Positions 34,568 through 43,786 of a DNA stretch of 64,000 nucleotides are shown in pieces. The stretch's first letter is position 1, and each line of letters begins with the position of its first letter. Position numbers and translations under genes: made by a program. Source of the stretch: Maritalea sp051251695 (GTDB taxonomy: Bacteria > Pseudomonadota > Alphaproteobacteria > Rhizobiales > Devosiaceae). The notes under the pieces are model-generated. The model saw nothing but the letters and a program-made list of their open reading frames with translations, was not told where the DNA came from and did no database searches. The stretch lies in assembly GCF_051251695.1 (NCBI RefSeq), contig NZ_JBPOEU010000010.1:1-64000 (forward strand). Direction: 5' to 3'.

Positions 34568-35788
34568 TCAGATTGGATAAGCACCATTCAATGTCGATAA
34601 CGCCCGATCTAGCATCTCGTCGTCACTGAGATCAGAAAGATCAAGTGCCGGCGTTCCGCCATTGAACCCCATCAGAATGGGCGCGCCAATGAATTTATAT
34701 AGGTTGAGCCACTGATTGAATTGCCCCGGTGGCAACCCATTGTCTGGCGTGCCCAGCCAAGTGACTTCTTTATCCCAAAAGACGTCGTCAAACTTGAGTA
34801 CAAATTTATCCAAAACACCCATCCCGAGCCGAGCGATTGCATTTTTCTTGTGATCGGGCAGCGGCGGAGAAAAGCCAATATCGCCGCGTTTGAGGACACC
34901 AAGTGGCACTGTGACGATAACAGCGTCAAACCGCTGTTCATCCGCATTGTTAATTACAAGATCAACACCACTTGATGCCAAGGATATCTGTTGAATGATA
35001 GCGCGTAGCTTCACAGGGTATGTTCCTGAAAAGTGCTTCAAAATTTGCGCATAGCCGTCAGGCAAAATCACTTCGTCACCGGAATAGTCGTCTTGCGCTA
35101 GATAGGCATCAACATTGATTTGATCCCGCTCAGCGCCGGCATCATGTTGCACATAGATGACATCTTCTAACCAGCTTGGCGCATCTTCTTCATCAATTTC
35201 CTGCCCACCGTTTACGCGGATTATGTCACTGTCAGGGGTCACAATGCGTGCAAGATCCAATTTGTCGGCGATTGTCGTCAGTGGATTTCCATTTATCCCA
35301 TGGATCCAACTTGCCCCTAAATCAAGTGGCACGCCCAGTCGATTATCGGTCCACAACCGACCACCAATGCGATCTCGTGCTTCAAACACCTCGACATCTC
35401 GTCCAGCCCTGAACAACGCATGGGCCGCGGCGAGCCCACTGATGCCTGCGCCAATAACTGCGATTTTGTGTGCAGATGTGTCTTTAACGGAATTAGCTGT
35501 ACGAATGCCCGATTCGTAGGCGGCATGTACCGTGCTATTATAATCTGGATGCACCGCCTCACCCGCAAAGAATATACGATTTGCGATGGGTGCTTCAAGC
35601 CTTTGACGGTCTAGCTGTTTTGCTTCGCGCGCAACATAGGAATATGACCCGCATGAAAATGGATCTTTGCTCCAATTGGTTCTGATATATCCCGTTGCAT
35701 TGCGCGGGTTTTGCGCCATGGCGGGAATGGGCAGAAAACTCGCCATGAACGCAGCACCCATTGGGGCAAACAAATCACGCCGTCTCAT
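34568..35788 (-). CDS. FAD-dependent amine oxidase with apparent circular permutation, Tat-type signal
   Basis: A 406-residue, probably exported flavoprotein. Residues 1-26 look like a twin-arginine signal (RRRDLF, then a hydrophobic stretch to AMAQ). Residues 32-100 (TGYIRTNWSKDPFSCGSYSY, FFAGEAV, STVHAAYESGIRTA) correspond to the segment that normally ends flavin monoamine/polyamine oxidases. Only after this comes the Rossmann motif VIGAGISGLAAAHALFRAG (GxGxxG at 113-118), GGRLWTD, the substrate domain, and DAVIVTVPLGVLK. The protein ends at STLNGAYPI, just where the C-terminal segment would start in the standard order. The coding frame is uninterrupted. It lies 53 bases downstream of an FAH-family gene, probably in one operon. 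Confidence 0.85.
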   Translation of the reverse strand: MRRRDLFAPMGAAFMASFLPIPAMAQNPRNATGYIRTNWSKDPFSCGSYSYVAREAKQLDRQRLEAPIANRIFFAGEAVHPDYNSTVHAAYESGIRTANSVKDTSAHKIAVIGAGISGLAAAHALFRAGRDVEVFEARDRIGGRLWTDNRLGVPLDLGASWIHGINGNPLTTIADKLDLARIVTPDSDIIRVNGGQEIDEEDAPSWLEDVIYVQHDAGAERDQINVDAYLAQDDYSGDEVILPDGYAQILKHFSGTYPVKLRAIIQQISLASSGVDLVINNADEQRFDAVIVTVPLGVLKRGDIGFSPPLPDHKKNAIARLGMGVLDKFVLKFDDVFWDKEVTWLGTPDNGLPPGQFNQWLNLYKFIGAPILMGFNGGTPALDLSDLSDDEMLDRALSTLNGAYPI

Positions 35789-35841
35789 GTCCAGTTCCTC
35801 TGCTTCAAAGGCAATGCTGCTGGTGCAACATCGCTCGGCAC

Positions 35842-36849
35842 CTAGTCTTCTAAAACCGTCACGGTCTGACTGATTTCACCTATTGGAAATGTTCCATCTT
35901 CTGCCAAAAAGCGGATCGCAACCTTATCGCTCTGTTTTAAGAAAGGCGTTGTGGCTTTTTCATTTTTTGCTTTTTCCGCCGTACGCGCTTCAACGATGCA
36001 GGAAAAGCCAATTCCATCGCTACCGATTGGAAGAATTTCATCATGGGTGTTCGCGACTGTGCCTGAGCCAAGAATTGTCCCCGCACTCAGATTACGTGTT
36101 CTGGCGGCTTCAGCAATCAATTGCGGGAAGTCAAACAGCATATCGATGTGAGTACTTGGTTGGCCATAAAGCACGCCATTTACCCGTGACTGAAGTTTCC
36201 CCGTTAGTTTTTTACCATCCCATGCAGCGCCGAATTCGTCCGGCGTTGCAACAATGGGTCCAAAACTTGATGATGGTTTGGCGTGAAAAAACCCAAATCC
36301 GCCCTGCAAATCATCTGCGACCAGACGGCGCAGTGAAACATCATTGCAAATCGTGATGAGCCGTATGGCCTGTTCCGCCTCTTCAGCATTTGCGCCCATC
36401 GACACAGGGCCAAGAATGACAGCCAATTCGGCTTCAAAATCCACCGCCAGCTCGTCGTCCGGCACCACGATATCATCATGAGCACCTAACAACGTGTCTG
36501 ATCCGCCTTGATACATAATTGGGCGTGCGGTTTGCAACTCAGCATCTTTGGACCCCACCGCAGTTCGCACGCGCTCTAAATGGCTCATATAGGCACTGGC
36601 GTCGATCCACTGGTATGCGCGGGGCAAAGGCGACATGGTCATTGAGGCATCGAATGGTTTGCCTGAAATATCACCCTTGTTGAGTTTTACGCTTAGCGCA
36701 CTCAATGGGGTTGATACTTCATCCCAGCGGTCCAATGCATCTTGCAAAGTGGGCGCAATGGCGCTGGCTTGAGTGAACCGAGAAAGGTCTGTGGAGACGA
36801 TAGCCAATTGGCCATCGATCGTGCCATTTCGCAATGTTGCAAGCTTCAT
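35842..36849 (-). CDS. Fumarylacetoacetate hydrolase (FAH) family protein
   Basis: A 335-residue enzyme with the FAH fold, which cleaves or decarboxylates 2-oxo or 1,3-dicarbonyl acids using a divalent metal. Metal ligands are visible in VDFEAELAVILG (E-x-E type) and ICNDVSLR. They are followed by GFFHAKPSSSFGPIVATPDE and the glycine-rich GTILGSGTV. The N-terminal 75 or so residues form the family's small leader domain. A VOC protein and two oxidases nearby suggest a catabolic pathway for an aromatic or amine compound, but no pathway can be named. It is the upstream gene of a two-gene operon with the permuted amine oxidase. Confidence 0.88.
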   Translation of the reverse strand: MKLATLRNGTIDGQLAIVSTDLSRFTQASAIAPTLQDALDRWDEVSTPLSALSVKLNKGDISGKPFDASMTMSPLPRAYQWIDASAYMSHLERVRTAVGSKDAELQTARPIMYQGGSDTLLGAHDDIVVPDDELAVDFEAELAVILGPVSMGANAEEAEQAIRLITICNDVSLRRLVADDLQGGFGFFHAKPSSSFGPIVATPDEFGAAWDGKKLTGKLQSRVNGVLYGQPSTHIDMLFDFPQLIAEAARTRNLSAGTILGSGTVANTHDEILPIGSDGIGFSCIVEARTAEKAKNEKATTPFLKQSDKVAIRFLAEDGTFPIGEISQTVTVLED

Positions 36850-36976
36850 TTTTCTTCCCGCGCAAGATTTGTTGAATGAAATTTAATACGGATTTGGCAA
36901 GCTTGTGCCAAGCATATTAAATCTTTGCCTTTAAAATGGCAGATTGATGAGCTAATCCAAAACTATTGTGGGCTAA

Positions 36977-38074
36977 GTGAGTAAATTCGTGCAACGTTTT
37001 TTGGCAGTTATATTTGCCCTTTTTGTTGGTATTGCTACCGCTGCGCCTAGTTTTGCGCAGGCGGACAGCTGTAGTTCGCTGAAACGTAAGATTCGTTCTT
37101 ACGAACGCAACTCAGATTTTAAGAATGGCCAAGAAAACGACTCAATGGCCAAATCGGCACTCAAAGAAGTCAAAAAGTGGGAAAGCCAGTTTGTGCGTTC
37201 CGGCTGTCAAAAAGTGCTGAACGCTGGCGGCAAGCTCAATAACAGTTGTCGTTCAATTGCCCGAAAAATAAAACGGGAACGCAAGGCATACTCAAACGCC
37301 GTTGCGCGCGTGAAGAAGGGTAGCCAAGTCGCCAACGCCCGCGAATCTGCGTTGCAACAATATGCTCGGTTCGGCTGTTCATCCCGATCTGGCGCTTCAG
37401 TCACCAAACGCGACACTAAACCAGAGCGCAAGACGCTATTTGAGCGGTTGTTTGGCGGCGATGATGACACAATATCTGATGACGATTTTTACTATTCTGC
37501 GCGGGAAACTTACCGCACCGTCTGCGTGCGCACATGTGACGGATATTATTGGCCGGTGAGTTTTTCCACGGTGCAGGACCATATCTATAGTGATGCTGGT
37601 GCATGTGAATCGTTGGCGACTGGCGAAGGCCAAGTCGACCTATATTATTATAGCAATATAGGCGGCTCACCCGAAGACATGGTCAATTTAAACGGCAGCC
37701 CCTACTCCGCCTTGCCAAATGCATTCCGGTATCGGCGCGAGTTTGATGCCACGTGTCGGGTTCGCAAAGCGTCGATTTATGGTGTGATCAATTTTGGATC
37801 AGACCAAAATTCGTCAAATGCTGTCATTACTTTTGGAGACATTAGCTTCCCGCTGCCACGTCGTGACCCGAGGCAAGTTTTGCAGGTAGAAGTTGCAGCA
37901 GCGAATTTTGTGCCATTGCCGCGTCCCCGCCCAAATCTTGGGGGCGAGAACGTTGTTGCTGTTGTTCAGTCAAGCTCAACTAGGGACCTGCGATTGGTCA
38001 TTATTGGCGAAAAATCAGTTAGGCTAGTCGGTCCAGACACGCCTTACGCCCCAACAGTGGCAGCAGGGTCTTAA
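36977..38074 (+). CDS. DUF2865 secreted protein
   Basis: A 365-residue protein with a Sec signal peptide (FVQRFLAVIFALFVGIATAAPSFAQA), a charged Lys/Arg-rich, Cys-containing helical region (about 30-150) and the DUF2865 core at about 175-265. The core is recognised by YRTVCVRTCDGYYWPVSFST, CESLATGEGQVDLYYYS and the later SPYSALPNAFRYRREFDATC. The family is typical of Hyphomicrobiales and has no known function; the envelope is its probable location. The start is GTG. The C-terminal 56 bases overlap the convergent gltX gene tail to tail. Confidence 0.85.
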   Translation: MSKFVQRFLAVIFALFVGIATAAPSFAQADSCSSLKRKIRSYERNSDFKNGQENDSMAKSALKEVKKWESQFVRSGCQKVLNAGGKLNNSCRSIARKIKRERKAYSNAVARVKKGSQVANARESALQQYARFGCSSRSGASVTKRDTKPERKTLFERLFGGDDDTISDDDFYYSARETYRTVCVRTCDGYYWPVSFSTVQDHIYSDAGACESLATGEGQVDLYYYSNIGGSPEDMVNLNGSPYSALPNAFRYRREFDATCRVRKASIYGVINFGSDQNSSNAVITFGDISFPLPRRDPRQVLQVEVAAANFVPLPRPRPNLGGENVVAVVQSSSTRDLRLVIIGEKSVRLVGPDTPYAPTVAAGS

Positions 38075-39350
38075 GTTCAGGACCATGCGACTGACCACTC
38101 AAAGCCAAGCGAAGGGGCATAAATAGCCCTTTGCCCTTACGGCCAGTTTCTGCTTTCAACTGATCCGTCCACATGCCCCAAGTATTTTCATCCCAAGGCT
38201 CTGCTGGCAAATACTCTTTGGCTGCGTCGATAAACTCTCGGTCTTCTTCGGCAACGATTGATTGCACTGGCCCTTGAACGAGTTCTTGCCATTGTTTGAT
38301 TTCATCAAACTTGGCTAGGTTCTCATGCACCGTATTCCAAAGTGCTTCACCATCTTCAATGCCCAATTCAGCCAAACGATCCTTCACGGCATCAAACGGC
38401 ATAGCGTGAACCATGCGCGCATTGAACGCATCCAACTCGGACGGGTCAAAACGGGCTGAACTGCGCGACACCATTGAAACATCAAAGCTTTGTGCCAACT
38501 CTTCAAGCGATGCGTGGGGGGCAACTGGCTGGCTGGTGCCGGTCAAAATAGCGATCAACGCGACAGCCATCGCTTCATATCCCTCTTCACGCAAATGAGT
38601 GATCGACATCGATCCTTTGCGCTTTGAGAAGCCCTCACCGCTTGCATCTGTCAAAAGGTTGTGATGACCAAAACTTGGAACGTTCGCGCCCAAAGTCTCA
38701 AACAGTTCGATTTGCGCGCCGGTGTTGGTTACATGGTCTTCGCCACGAATAACGTGGGTGACGCCCATATCAATGTCATCCACGACAGAAGGAAGCGTAT
38801 AAAGATAACTTCCGTCTTCGCGGATCAATACCGGATCAGACATCGTGTCTGTGTTTACTTTTTGCTCACCGCGCACCACGTCAGAAAACAAAACTTCTTT
38901 GCCTTCAAGCTTGAACCGCCAATGGGGCTTGCGCCCTTCGGCTTCAAATTTGGCTTTATCTTCGTCCGTAAGGCTCAGCCCAGCGCGATCATAAATTGGC
39001 GGCTTGCCCATCGCCCGCGCACGTTTGCGACGGCGATCAAGCTCATCTGCGGTTTCGTAACACGGATAAAGACGACCATCTGCAATCAGCTTGTCGCGAG
39101 CAGCATCATGGGCGCTCTTACGTTCTGATTGACGTTCCAAACGGTGGGGTTTAATGCCCAGCCAAGCCAGATCAACTTCAATGGCATCAGCATATTCTTG
39201 TTTTGAACGTTCCAGATCCGTATCATCAAAACGTAGGATGAATTGCCCACCGGTTTTGAGTGCAAACATCCAGTTCATCAAGGCAGGTCGGGCGTTCCCG
39301 AGGTGAATATTGCCAGTTGGCGAAGGCGCGAAGCGCACGACTGTGGTCAT
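38019..39350 (-). CDS. gltX: Glutamyl-tRNA synthetase (second-paralogue-like)
   Basis: Class I synthetase of 443 residues charging tRNA with glutamate. The opening RFAPSPTGNIHLGNARPALMNW has HLGN in place of HIGH. The KMSKS loop reads FSKRKGSMSI. Many alphaproteobacteria carry two GltX proteins, one of which misacylates tRNA-Gln for later amidation. The short length and these variant motifs resemble the divergent paralogue, but a second copy is not in the window, so this remains uncertain. It overlaps the DUF2865 gene by 56 bases at the 3' end and lies 19 bases downstream of nadE on the same strand. Confidence 0.92.
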   Translation of the reverse strand: MTTVVRFAPSPTGNIHLGNARPALMNWMFALKTGGQFILRFDDTDLERSKQEYADAIEVDLAWLGIKPHRLERQSERKSAHDAARDKLIADGRLYPCYETADELDRRRKRARAMGKPPIYDRAGLSLTDEDKAKFEAEGRKPHWRFKLEGKEVLFSDVVRGEQKVNTDTMSDPVLIREDGSYLYTLPSVVDDIDMGVTHVIRGEDHVTNTGAQIELFETLGANVPSFGHHNLLTDASGEGFSKRKGSMSITHLREEGYEAMAVALIAILTGTSQPVAPHASLEELAQSFDVSMVSRSSARFDPSELDAFNARMVHAMPFDAVKDRLAELGIEDGEALWNTVHENLAKFDEIKQWQELVQGPVQSIVAEEDREFIDAAKEYLPAEPWDENTWGMWTDQLKAETGRKGKGLFMPLRLALSGQSHGPELKTLLPLLGRKACLDRLA

Positions 39351-39369
39351 TGAATTAACTTCCTTGAAA

Positions 39370-41043
39370 TTAGATCGCTCTTGGAATTAGGTCACGATAA
39401 CCGTTTGTAATTGGGTATTTACGGCCAAAACCAAATGCTTTGGCGGTCAGTTTCGGTCCGGGGGCCGATTGGCGTCGCTTATATTCGGCGATATAGAGCA
39501 ATTTTTGCAGTTTGGCGACAATTTCTGCGTCAAACCCTTCGGCAATGATTTCCTCAACAGACTCTTCACCTTCAACAAACCGCGCCAAAATAGCGTCGAG
39601 CATTGGATAAGGCGGCAAACTGTCTTGGTCCTTCTGGTCCTCGCGCAATTCAGCACTTGGTGCTTTGGTGATGATCGAATTTGGGATCACCTCGCCTTTT
39701 GGCCCCAAACAGTCAGACGGCATGTTTTTGTTGCGCCAATCCGCCAGATGATAGACCTGCATTTTATAAAGGTCTTTGATTGGGTTGTAGCCGCCATTCA
39801 TATCGCCATAAATCGTTGCGTACCCAACGGCCATTTCGGACTTGTTGCCGGTGGTGATCAGCATAGAACCAAGTTTATTGGATACGCCCATCAAATAGGT
39901 GCCGCGCATGCGCGACTGTAAGTTCTCTTCTGCCAGTCCGGGCTGCATCCCTTCAAACAAAGGCGCTAGCGCCTCGGTTGCAGCTTCTACCGCATCGCCG
40001 ATTGAAACAATGTCATAGCGAACGCCCAACCGCTCGGCGCAGTCCTTGGCATCTTTCAAACTATCTTGAGATGTATATCGATAGGGCAACATAATGCAGT
40101 GAACGTTTTCTGGCCCCAGCGCATCAACCGCCATTGCCGCAACGATAGCGCTATCAATGCCGCCAGAGAGCCCCAGCACAACCGATTTGAAGTGGTTTTT
40201 ATGGATGTAATCCCGCAACCCAAGCACACATGCGCGCCAAGGCGCTTCGTCCTCGGACACAAGATCGGAAATTGGTGCGTCATTGCACACCCATTGATCG
40301 TCTTCGCGCACCCAATCAGAGATCAACAATTGCTCTTCAAAGCTTTTGCATTGGAATGCGAGGCTTCTGTCAGCGTTGAGACCAAACGAAGCCCCATCAA
40401 AAACAAGCTCGTCTTGGCCACCAACTTGATTGAGGTAGAGAAGCGGCAATTGAGTTTCAACAACCCGCTGAACGACTTCATTGATGCGCACATCTTGCTT
40501 GTTGCGCCAGTAAGGCGAGCCGTTAGGGCAAAGCAGCATTTCTGCACCCGTTTCAGCTAAGCACTCGCAAACCTCTGGCCACCAGATATCTTCGCAAATT
40601 GGCACACCAATTCGAACATCATGAATGTTGAACGGCCCCGGCAGACCACCGGCTTCAAAATAGCGTTTTTCATAAAACACGTCATCATTGGGCAAATCAT
40701 GCTTTGCACGCCAATCAACAATTTTTCCGTCTTGCGCCAACAGCACCGCATTGAAAAGCTTGTCGCTTTCGCGCCAAACGCAAGGGATCAGCGCCGCGAT
40801 ATGCTCGCCTTCGGTCTTTTCCGCCAATGTACAAGCCGCTTCCATCGCGTCGGCAACAAATTTGGGTTTAAACAGCAAGTCTTCGGGGAAGTATCCGGTG
40901 ATGTAGAGTTCTGGAAAAAGGATGATATCGGCGTTCGCCGCAATAGCCTCGTCAACCGCCTTCTCCCCTTTGGCCAAGTTGGAAGAAAGGTCGCCAACGG
41001 TAGGGTTGAGCTGGGCAAGGGCAATGCGCAAATTGTCAGTCAC
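39370..41043 (-). CDS. nadE: Glutamine-dependent NAD+ synthase
   Basis: Amidates deamido-NAD to NAD+ with ammonia from glutamine. The 557-residue two-domain protein has an N-terminal nitrilase-like glutaminase (about 1-260) with Glu in FPELYITGYFPEDL and the nucleophile Cys in GVPICEDIW. The C-terminal synthetase (about 280-550) has the ATP loop VLGLSGGIDSAIVAAMA, STGNKSE-like TTGNKSEMAVGYAT, and a Mg/ATP region GGYNPIKDLYK. It lies 19 bases upstream of gltX on the same strand, so the two may be cotranscribed. It completes the pathway in which nadC, 22 kb away, acts earlier. Confidence 0.96.
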   Translation of the reverse strand: MTDNLRIALAQLNPTVGDLSSNLAKGEKAVDEAIAANADIILFPELYITGYFPEDLLFKPKFVADAMEAACTLAEKTEGEHIAALIPCVWRESDKLFNAVLLAQDGKIVDWRAKHDLPNDDVFYEKRYFEAGGLPGPFNIHDVRIGVPICEDIWWPEVCECLAETGAEMLLCPNGSPYWRNKQDVRINEVVQRVVETQLPLLYLNQVGGQDELVFDGASFGLNADRSLAFQCKSFEEQLLISDWVREDDQWVCNDAPISDLVSEDEAPWRACVLGLRDYIHKNHFKSVVLGLSGGIDSAIVAAMAVDALGPENVHCIMLPYRYTSQDSLKDAKDCAERLGVRYDIVSIGDAVEAATEALAPLFEGMQPGLAEENLQSRMRGTYLMGVSNKLGSMLITTGNKSEMAVGYATIYGDMNGGYNPIKDLYKMQVYHLADWRNKNMPSDCLGPKGEVIPNSIITKAPSAELREDQKDQDSLPPYPMLDAILARFVEGEESVEEIIAEGFDAEIVAKLQKLLYIAEYKRRQSAPGPKLTAKAFGFGRKYPITNGYRDLIPRAI

Positions 41044-41176
41044 GAAAGATATCCAAAACCGGTCAAAATCAGCGCTAGATGTAACGATTTACGGCACGAT
41101 ACGCAAGGTGCCACGATGGCATAGAAAAAGCGCACAAAAGATGTTGCGCGCTTTGGAATAAATCAACGATGAAAGA

Positions 41177-42247
41177 CTAAAATTGAACTTTCAATTCAGC
41201 AAGCAAGCCATATCTCCAAAGAGAAAGCGCGTCGATCCGTTCCGGTGTCAAATAATACGTACCGCCCGTACTTGGGCCGATGTCGTAAGTCCCATCTGAA
41301 TTGGTATCAACGGGCTCCGTAACGTCAGCAAGCCCATAAACTAGGTTTCCTTGCCCGCGAAGGTATGTCGCGCGTCCACCGACGCGAAAAGCAACGTTAT
41401 CGGTCACATTATAGCCAACCATCACGTCTGCTGCTGCGCCCCACGCAGAACCATTAAATTTGGACTCGGTAGCTTTATATGTGGTGTAAGCTCCGCGCTT
41501 GATTGCTCCAAAACTGTGCCCACCTAAGACGCCGGTTACCGACGCATAGGGTATTGCTGCGAATTCAGCCGTCAAATCAAATTTTCCTGCAGTTGCTTTA
41601 GTTGAGACACCAAGACGCAGCGCATTAATATTCAACGAATGATCAGCATGATCAACTGGTAAGAAATAACTCTTGGTACCAGTTGTCCAAGATATTGATG
41701 AGTTGTCTTTGATCGGACTGAAATCTGCTCCGCCAATCGTTGGGGCGTCATTTAGATATTGATATCCAACAAAACCACCAAATGCAGCACCCATATCGTC
41801 AGAGCCAAGCTTTACAGGCAAATAACCAAAATCAGCTACCGCATATGCCATTCGACCGAGTGTTGTGTTGCCGCTCGTGACGCCGTTATCGTAGTTCGCG
41901 TCTAGATGGATTGAATATCCACCATAGGCGTGTAAATACGTGTCCGTCGCCAAGTCATTCAAACGCAAAAAGACTTCGCCAAACTGTGTGGTGTCGGAAG
42001 TGCTGCCACTGGTTGCTGGAACAGTCAGTCCGGAACTGGTGATACCTTGCGTGGATATAGAACTGCCACCGCGCGAGTAGTGATACCGAAGACCCGCTTC
42101 AAACTCCATCAAAGGATCAGCTGGAGCGTCCCAATCGTTGTAGCTGCCGCGCATTTCTGTTGGATAATCCAAGTCTGCCGCAAGGGCGGGACTCGCACTT
42201 ACCAATGCAACCACTGAAACAACAACCCCAAAACCAAAACGCCGCAT
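41177..42247 (-). CDS. Outer membrane beta-barrel protein
   Basis: A 356-residue protein with a Sec signal (RRFGFGVVVSVVALVSASPALAA) and a mature part of alternating polar/hydrophobic strands rich in Gly, Tyr and Ser. It ends GLLAELKVQF with the C-terminal Phe used by the BAM machinery. It resembles other alphaproteobacterial barrel proteins of 300-400 residues in style, but I do not recognise a specific family or channel function. ATG at 42247 is chosen because GGAGGG precedes it by four bases; an earlier start at 42274 would add nine residues. It is monocistronic, with the DAHP synthase terminator upstream. Confidence 0.75.
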   Translation of the reverse strand: MRRFGFGVVVSVVALVSASPALAADLDYPTEMRGSYNDWDAPADPLMEFEAGLRYHYSRGGSSISTQGITSSGLTVPATSGSTSDTTQFGEVFLRLNDLATDTYLHAYGGYSIHLDANYDNGVTSGNTTLGRMAYAVADFGYLPVKLGSDDMGAAFGGFVGYQYLNDAPTIGGADFSPIKDNSSISWTTGTKSYFLPVDHADHSLNINALRLGVSTKATAGKFDLTAEFAAIPYASVTGVLGGHSFGAIKRGAYTTYKATESKFNGSAWGAAADVMVGYNVTDNVAFRVGGRATYLRGQGNLVYGLADVTEPVDTNSDGTYDIGPSTGGTYYLTPERIDALSLWRYGLLAELKVQF

Positions 42248-42348
42248 GGAACCCTCCGAATGCGCAACTAACAAAAGTATTGGCCTTATTTATGGGTGAT
42301 TAAGGTTAAGACGCCGCTAAAACTCTCTTAAGAAATTGATAATGCAAC

Positions 42349-42380
42349 AAAAAACACCGCCCCTTTTTCAAGAGTCGGTG
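42349..42380 (-). terminator. Rho-independent terminator of the DAHP synthase gene
   Basis: On the minus strand a CACCGACTCTT / AAGGGGCGGTG stem (one mismatch, one G-U) around a GAAA tetraloop is followed by six T. It lies 30 bases past the aro gene stop. Confidence 0.88.
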
Positions 42381-42409
42381 CTTGAGATTTTAAACTCAGG
42401 TTTGGGTTG

Positions 42410-43786
42410 TTAGATTGCAGCCAAATTGCGTGGACGTACAGGACGTTGATCGCGCATTTCTTCTGCAACTAAAAACGCCAATTCAAGCGCTTGCGACGCA
42501 TTAAGACGTGGGTCGCAATGGGTGTGATATCGGCTTTCAAGATCTGCTTCGGTAACAGCAGAAACACCGCCCACGCATTCCGTTACGTCCTTACCGGTCA
42601 TTTCAACATGAACGCCACCTGCATAGGTGCCAAGCTGACGATGAATTTCAAAGAAGCTCTTTACTTCAGACAAGATGAAGTCAAATGGACGCGTTTTATA
42701 GCCCGTTGAAGCTTTAACAGTGTTGCCGTGCATTGGATCGCATGACCAAACAACCGTGCGGCCTTCGCTTTTTACCAACTCAATCAAACGCGGTAATTCG
42801 TCGTTGATTTTTTCCGCACCAAAACGGGTGATCAACGTCAAACGGCCGGCTTCGTTTTCTGGATTTAATTTGTCCAAAAGTCGTTTCAGGTCGTCATTTG
42901 AAAGTGATGGACCACATTTCAATCCAATTGGATTTTTAATGCCGGAGAAAAACTCCACATGCGCTTCATCAACTTGGCGGGTACGATCGCCAATCCAAAG
43001 CATATGCCCGGAGGTTGCATACCAATCATTGGTAATTGAATCGCGGCGGGTAAAGGCTTCCTCATACCCCAAAAGCAAAGCTTCGTGGCTGGTGTAGAAT
43101 TTAGTTTCGCGCAGCTGAGGCGTGTTGTCGCCATTGATGCCGAGCGCTCGCATAAAATCGATTGCATCATCAATTTTTCGTGCCACATTTTCGTATTTAT
43201 TATACGGGTCAGTGTCCTTGATGAACTCCATGGTCCATTCGTGGGTGCGTTCCAAATTCGCATAACCGCCAGAAGCAAAAGCCCGGATAAGGTTAAGCGA
43301 CGCTGCTGATTGACGATACGCCATGGTCATGCGGTTGGGGTCAGGCACCCGCGATGTTTCATCAAAGTCGATGCCGTTGATGATGTCGCCACGATAGCTT
43401 GGCAGTGTTGTGCCATCTATTGTTTCATTGTCTGATGAGCGCGGCTTGGCGAATTGGCCAGCCACGCGACCAACTTTTACCACGGGCTTCGATCCGCCTG
43501 AGGTCAATACAACCGCCATCTGCAAAAACACGCGGAAGAAATCACGAATGTGATCCGCATGATGTTCCGCAAAACTTTCAGCACAATCGCCGCCTTGCAA
43601 CAAAAATGCTTTGCCGTGCGCTACATCGGCCAATTGCTCTTTGAGCCCGCGCGTTTCGCCTGCAAATACGAGAGGCGGAAATGATGAAAGGCGCTCTTCA
43701 ACAGCTGCCAGTTCCGCCTTATCTGGATAAGCCGGAACCTGGCGGATGTCTTTCGATCTCCAACTATCAGGTGTCCAGTTACTCAT
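42410..43786 (-). CDS. Class II 3-deoxy-7-phosphoheptulonate (DAHP) synthase
   Basis: First enzyme of the shikimate pathway: condenses phosphoenolpyruvate and erythrose-4-phosphate in the cytosol. The 458-residue plant-type enzyme is recognised by WTPDSWRSKDIRQVPAYPD, FLLQGGDCAESFAEH (containing the metal Cys), VKVGRVAGQFAKPRS, MLWIGDRTRQVDEAHVEF, and the C-terminal GGVHVEMTGKDVTECVGG and DPRLNASQALELAFLVAE. It is unrelated in sequence to E. coli AroF/G/H. It has its own terminator and is divergent from the VIT-type transporter. Confidence 0.95.
   Translation of the reverse strand: MSNWTPDSWRSKDIRQVPAYPDKAELAAVEERLSSFPPLVFAGETRGLKEQLADVAHGKAFLLQGGDCAESFAEHHADHIRDFFRVFLQMAVVLTSGGSKPVVKVGRVAGQFAKPRSSDNETIDGTTLPSYRGDIINGIDFDETSRVPDPNRMTMAYRQSAASLNLIRAFASGGYANLERTHEWTMEFIKDTDPYNKYENVARKIDDAIDFMRALGINGDNTPQLRETKFYTSHEALLLGYEEAFTRRDSITNDWYATSGHMLWIGDRTRQVDEAHVEFFSGIKNPIGLKCGPSLSNDDLKRLLDKLNPENEAGRLTLITRFGAEKINDELPRLIELVKSEGRTVVWSCDPMHGNTVKASTGYKTRPFDFILSEVKSFFEIHRQLGTYAGGVHVEMTGKDVTECVGGVSAVTEADLESRYHTHCDPRLNASQALELAFLVAEEMRDQRPVRPRNLAAI

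Noticed and set aside
34568..35788. Possibility that the rotated amine oxidase is a frameshift or pseudogene remnant
   Set aside because: The frame is continuous, with a signal peptide and both halves complete and complementary, so decay is unlikely. Assembly error cannot be excluded from sequence alone.
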